29,368 nucleotides of DNA from Baffinella frigidus (Eukaryota > Cryptophyceae > Cryptomonadales > Baffinellaceae), in the NCBI GenBank assembly GCA_026770585.1, contig MU646304.1, forward strand, positions 2,010,733-2,040,100, given 5' to 3'. Position numbers and translations under genes: made by a program. Below are positions 25,801-29,368 of this stretch, piece after piece (positions within the stretch are counted from its first letter, which is position 1; every line of letters starts with the position of its first letter). The notes under the pieces were generated by a model. The model made no database searches. It was not told the origin of the DNA and saw nothing but the letters and a program-made list of their open reading frames with translations.

Positions 25801-28800
25801 CACGTTCTGAGGCTGAACATCGACACATTGCGGCACGGGGAGCAGGTGCGGCTGCTCGACGCGGCGAAACCTGACGCCCCTCTTGTCCTCGTTCAGCCCC
25901 GCGTCTCTGGGGTACCCCCCCCGCCCCCCCTTCCCCTCCCGCAGCATGTAATGCAATGGGTCAAGTAGGCGGTGTGGTCCAACATGGCAGACCACAGACC
26001 ACACCTCGGTCCACGCCTCCGGCTCCGGCACCCCCTGCCTCCCACCGTGCCCCATGCCCTCTCAGGACACGCGCAGGCAGTAGGCTCTCTGGGGGCAGAC
26101 CGCGCGTGCTCCCTGCGTCAGCGAGAGGTGCTGGCTGAGGCAGCCGCTGCTCGCCTGCCCGGGGGCTGCCAGGCCCAAACGCGAGGGCTTCCATCTGGGT
26201 GGGCCACGCCAGCCTCGCGGGCGTGTTTCTGGCTCTGACGTGCTTGGTGCGCACCAAAGTGGTGCACTCCGGCTCCGTTGGATGGTTCCTGATTTCCGGA
26301 TGACGCGGTGGGCTGGCGACGAATGCAGTGAGGACTCGCGTGCCTGATTGAGTGATGGTGGGTGGATGGCAGTTGATGTACGAGGTGACGGATCATGGAG
26401 AGTCACTCCTGGTCCTGACCAACCACGACAAGGCCACGGACTTCAAGGTGAGAGCACACCAGATGCCCCTGCCTCACACTGTGCAGGAGATGATCCTGGC
26501 ACACACTCCCCCTTCCGCTCTCGCGCCTGCCTCGGCCCGCGCGCCTCACAACACCTCCACCGTCTGCCACCACACCACACCACACCTCTCCACCATCCGC
26601 AACTTCCCCCCGAATCAGAGAGATTGATAATTTATTGCCAAACAACCAGCGTCAGCGCCGCACATGCTGCGCATTGCGCCACTGACTGTACCCCGTGTCG
26701 GCCGCTCATACGAGCATTTTCCGGATGGATTCTAACTCCAGCTCTTACGCTATTTCCCAACTGTTACCCCCCCCCCCCTCGCCCGCAGCAACGCCGGCTC
26801 TTTCTGCCGCGAGCGATTCCCCCCCCCGTGACCCCGAAGGTGTTCGGCATGGTGGTGAGAGGAGGTGGAAACAGGTGTGGTGGCTCCCATACCCCGGCGG
26901 ATGACACTTGCCCCCCCCCCCTGACGCAGGTGTGCTGGACGCCGCTCTCGACGCCGGGCGCCGATCACTGGAAGGACCTTGTGCCCCATAAGGTCCTCCC
27001 CTCCCGCATCCAACGCGTTATTTAGGGTTGGGGGTTGGGGATCGAGTGTTGGGGGTCGGGGGTTGGGGGGTTTAGAGTTCGGGGTGTAGGTACCTGGGTC
27101 CGTTTCGTGGTGCGTGCCTTGTGTGAGGGATACGAAAAACCCCTGAACGTGTGCGCGCGGCGCTAAATCTGGGTGAGAAACAGGAGGGCGTGTTCATCCG
27201 TGGGATGCAGACCCGGCAAGGACGGCTCCTCCTCTCGCAGAGGTACCCCTTCTTTCGACAAGGAATCACGCATCTCTACCTCCCAGTCTCTGTTCACCAG
27301 AGATGCCAACTTGCGATGTTCCCACAACTGGGCCTGCAAAGCCAAACCCAGGCAGGCGAATGCGGCATTCGGGTGGGACTGCTTGTGTGAGGTGGGACAC
27401 GTGAGGCAGGCGGCGGGCGGATCAGGGAGGGACTCAACGATCGGAGGGTGGGGTGGCAGGGTCGCGGCGCTGCCGGTGCTCTCTGTCTCGACACTCTCCG
27501 AACCTGCCACCACTGCCGAGGCCCCGGTGATGGGTGACTCCGTCCCGATCAAGGTACCTACCCACCTACCCATGTGCCAGCACACCCGCTGCTGGACTCG
27601 ATTCCGCACCCGCGCTGCATCCCCCCCCTTCAAGGTAGATACAGGCACTCGCATGACATACCGTACTGGACCACAGTTTGATGGTGGGCAGTGATGCCCC
27701 TGGCCCTGCTGGCGTCTCCCTGCCTGAGTGCACTTGTACGTTTCGTGTGTCTGCTGTCTGAGCCTAACCCCTGAAGCTGAGTGCCACGCACCTGGTTGGG
27801 TGCACTCGGACGGCGTCTCCTGCCTGAGGGCACGCTGTCTGAGTGCACTGGCCCCGTGGGCGTCAGCGTGCTCTCCAACTGCCAGCGTCTCTTGCCTCAG
27901 TGCACTCACCCACTGGGCGGTGGGTGGCAGTTTGACGAAGAGGCGTACTCGCTGAGCATGATGGGGACATACCAACATTCTTCCCAGTCGATCCGCTTCT
28001 CCTACTCCTCGCCCACCACCCCTGAGGTCGAACACCCTACACCCTCAAGCATGAACTGACATACAAAGTGTCACCAAGTGTGGGCGCCGTGATCCCTGAG
28101 CCCTGAATGCTAACCCGCGCACCGCGCACTGCAGTCAGTGTTCGACATGGACCTTGCGACGGGGGAGCGCCGCCTCCTCAAGTCCCAGAAGGTCCCGTCA
28201 GGTCTGCATCCGCCTCTGCCCAACCCTCTCCTCGAGCTTCTTTCCAACCCGCCACCCAACTCTATCCGGAACCCTGTCGGCAACGCTGTGACCAACACTC
28301 TTGTGCAAGAGGTGTCGGCGCCTCGCGACGCATCCGCCTCCCAAACGCGCGGCATGCCTCCGTGAGGCACGCAGTGGTCGTGTCGAAAGTGGTCGTGTCG
28401 AAAGTGGTCGTGTCGAAAGTGGTCGTGTCGAAAGTGGTCGTGTCGAAAGTGGTCGTGTCGAAAGTGGTCGTGTCGAAAGTGGTCGTGTCGAAAGTGGTCG
28501 TGTCGAAAGTGGTCGTGTCTGCGTGTCGCAATCCTCCTCTCGGGCGTGCCTTGCCCCCCCGCCGATTCTGAGAGAGATGTCCAGCGAGAGACATACAGAG
28601 AGAGAGAGAGCGAGCGAGAGAGAGAGAGAGAGAGCCAGACAGACAGACAGACGATGGCGGCAGGGGGCACTTGCAGGAAGCGCCTCACCGAGGGGTGGGG
28701 AAGTGCGTGATCAACGGGCCTCGAGTAGTTGGCTCACTCAACTTCTCTGCAAGCGAATCTTCTCACCTGGTGTACGAGGCGCGTCCGAGTAATAATGGAG

Positions 28801-29368
28801 TTAGCACGAGGCGCGTCTGAATGGAAATATGGGAAGAGCAGGACACAACGCGGACGACTACGTGTGCCTGCGGCGTCTCGCGACAGCCAAGGATGGGGCC
28901 AAGGTTCCTGTCACCATCCTCCACCGCAAGGTCCGACCCGCCCGTCCCCGCTCCCTCCCAACCCCGTTCCTCCCTCTTCCTTCATTCCTGCCCCTCCCAC
29001 GCCCCTTGCTCCCTCGCGAGGAACGCCCCTCCCGACAGAGGTGCCCATTCATCCGCGCGCGGCATCTGGCGTACCTGCCTCAACATTCCTCCGTCGCGGC
29101 ATCTGCCCTCCCCTGCTTCCCTGGAGGAGCTGATGGGGGGAGCTCTCGTGACCCGGGAGCGGTTGGCAGCAACCATGCGCGCCTACAGAGGGTCTCCCGC
29201 GCAAGTGGGGCAGTGAGCTGTGCTCCCGGCGCTCGCGGCAGCGTCGTGACGCGTGGCCTCTCCGGAGCGCAGGGGACGCCGCTGGATGGATCTGCGCCGC
29301 TGCTGCTCTACGGCTATGGGTCGTACGGACACGCGATGCCTGCGCACTTCAGCACCAACCGCCTCTCA
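22825..29368 (+). CDS. Oligopeptidase B / prolyl oligopeptidase family serine peptidase, 5' part (3' end outside window)
   Basis: Seventeen exons: 22825-23085, 23148-23249, 23715-23933, 24011-24110, 24326-24407, 24807-24909, 25232-25330, 25601-25690, 25846-25911, 26373-26447, 26930-27016, 27184-27242, 27460-27553, 27931-28026, 28135-28201, 28842-28930, 29273-29368. They give 595 codons with consistent phases. The family blocks appear in order: [124 protein letters not shown] and [11 protein letters not shown]. This is the beta-propeller plus the first strand of the alpha/beta-hydrolase domain. The catalytic Ser, Asp and His lie beyond the window, so activity cannot be judged. The first 87 residues are an extension with an Ala run and SAAFMG, possibly organelle targeting. 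Exon 12 ([14 protein letters not shown]) is the most divergent and rests mainly on phase and position. Confidence 0.9.
23100..23142 (+). repeat. Short CCCTAAACC-type block before oligopeptidase exon 2
   Basis: CCTAAACCTTAAACCTGG and CCTAAACCCCAACC sit 5-45 bp before the acceptor at 23147 of a 62 bp intron. It fits the acceptor-side pattern seen elsewhere. Confidence 0.6.
23293..23700 (+). repeat. Long purine-rich (GA)n tract with CGCGCG islands
   Basis: About 400 bp of GAGAGA, GACAGA and CGAGAG repeats with little pyrimidine on the plus strand, inside oligopeptidase intron 2 (23250-23714). It reads open as an RE/RER polypeptide, but that reading lacks family support and would replace the conserved exon 2-exon 3 join. 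Confidence 0.9.
24408..24806. other. Oligopeptidase intron 5
   Basis: A single CCCTAAACCC-like stretch at 24428-24450 and scattered GTGTCCTGA copies (about 24579, 24608, 24752), plus a direct repeat of GCACTTGACGGT (24653, 24665). No gene recognised. Confidence 0.5.
24910..25231. other. Oligopeptidase intron 6
   Basis: GACGAGCG/GCGAGGAGTGA-type degenerate repeats (about 25014-25165). Nothing else seen. Confidence 0.4.
25519..25558 (+). repeat. (GCTC)n(ACTC)n tetranucleotide microsatellite
   Basis: Perfect GCTC then ACTC repeats in oligopeptidase intron 7 (25331-25600), followed by GACTGACTGACG-like remnants. Confidence 0.85.
25912..26372. other. Oligopeptidase intron 9
   Basis: GC-rich, with a TGGTGCGCACCA palindrome near 26247. 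No gene or telomere-type array. Confidence 0.4.
26448..26929. other. Oligopeptidase intron 10
   Basis: ACCACACCACACCACACC microrepeat (about 26569-26586), an AT-richer patch (26615-26760) and three C homopolymer runs (about 26767, 26819, 26911). No gene recognised. Confidence 0.4.
27017..27090 (+). repeat. TTTAGGG/TTGGGGG block at the donor of oligopeptidase intron 11
   Basis: The intron begins GTTATTTAGGGTTGGGGG, so the heptamer array starts essentially at the splice donor. The G-rich strand is sense. Confidence 0.8.
27554..27930. repeat. Oligopeptidase intron 13 with GCCTGAGTGCACT-type repeats
   Basis: Degenerate repeats CTGCCTGAGTGCACTTG, CTGTCTGAGTGCACTGG and TTGCCTCAGTGCACTCA between about 27720 and 27910, spaced roughly 60-110 bp. 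No gene recognised. Confidence 0.5.
28373..28521 (+). repeat. 15 bp tandem repeat GTGGTCGTGTCGAAA, about 10 copies
   Basis: Essentially perfect array in oligopeptidase intron 15 (28202-28841). Because 15 is a multiple of 3 it stays open in several frames (VVVSK on plus, FDTTT on minus), but both homology and splice phases place it in an intron. Confidence 0.92.
28590..28653 (+). repeat. (GA)n and (GACA)n microsatellite
   Basis: GAGAGA with CGAGCGAG, then CAGACAGACAGACAGAC, in the same intron as the 15 bp array. Similar in make-up to the tract at 23293-23700. Confidence 0.85.
28931..29272. other. Oligopeptidase intron 16
   Basis: C-rich sense strand in the first half (28935-29045), GC-rich afterwards, ending CCGGAGCGCAG. 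No gene or array recognised. Confidence 0.4.

Noticed and set aside
27163-28035. Minus-strand open frame of about 290 codons
   Set aside because: Opposite to oligopeptidase exons 12-14 and an intron with GTGCACT repeats; composition looks like a shadow frame.
28373-28521. CRISPR-like array
   Set aside because: Units are directly abutting 15-mers without spacers, in a eukaryotic intron.

Overview
This window reads as nuclear DNA of a photosynthetic eukaryote whose plastid came by secondary endosymbiosis. Genes are broken into many short GT-AG (twice GC-AG) introns. Introns are full of TTTAGGG/CCCTAAA telomere-type heptamers. At least two products carry a signal peptide followed by an A|F cleavage motif (ASA|FHL, ATA|FLP), the hallmark of plastid import in cryptophytes, diatoms, haptophytes and relatives. 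A cryptophyte-like alga is my best guess; that is inference, not proof. One N gap (13739-14658) marks a draft assembly.

Layout. (1) 98-2764, minus: 5' part of a gene for an unknown plastid protein, running off the left edge. (2) 2833-10783, plus: complete 15-exon gene for a plastid CRTISO-like FAD oxidoreductase (630 aa). It starts only 68 bp from the divergent gene 1. (3) 11247-12057, minus: weak two-exon hypothetical gene whose last codons lie in a transposon-end-like sequence. (4) 12483-17678, plus: complete 8-exon gene for a peroxisomal-type short-chain dehydrogenase resembling the dehydrogenase domain of multifunctional enzyme type 2 (HSD17B4/Fox2), 304 aa, ending in the PTS1 tripeptide SRL. 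(5) 18303-22577, minus: complete 8-exon gene for a gamma-butyrobetaine/trimethyllysine dioxygenase-like 2-oxoglutarate oxygenase (507 aa) with a mitochondrion-like presequence. (6) 22825-29368 and beyond, plus: 17 exons of an oligopeptidase B-type serine peptidase, cut before its catalytic residues.

I rebuilt the exon chains by hand. Each named gene keeps one open frame across all junctions, with phases matching, and follows the family's conserved order. Genes 4 and 5 are convergent and both touch fatty-acid/carnitine metabolism; genes 1 and 2 share a very short bidirectional promoter and are both plastid-directed; genes 5 and 6 are divergent with a CT-rich 247 bp spacer.

The non-coding part is the unusual part. 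Telomere-like heptamer arrays sit in introns of five genes, often as CCCTAAA on the sense strand just before the 3' splice site. There is a small TA-flanked terminal-inverted-repeat element family sharing ends like CAGGGGTACCTCGCTCATAA, two further unrelated inverted-repeat elements, a 28 bp perfect palindrome, and copies of exon edges inside neighbouring introns. I saw no tRNA, rRNA, CRISPR or prokaryotic operon structure.
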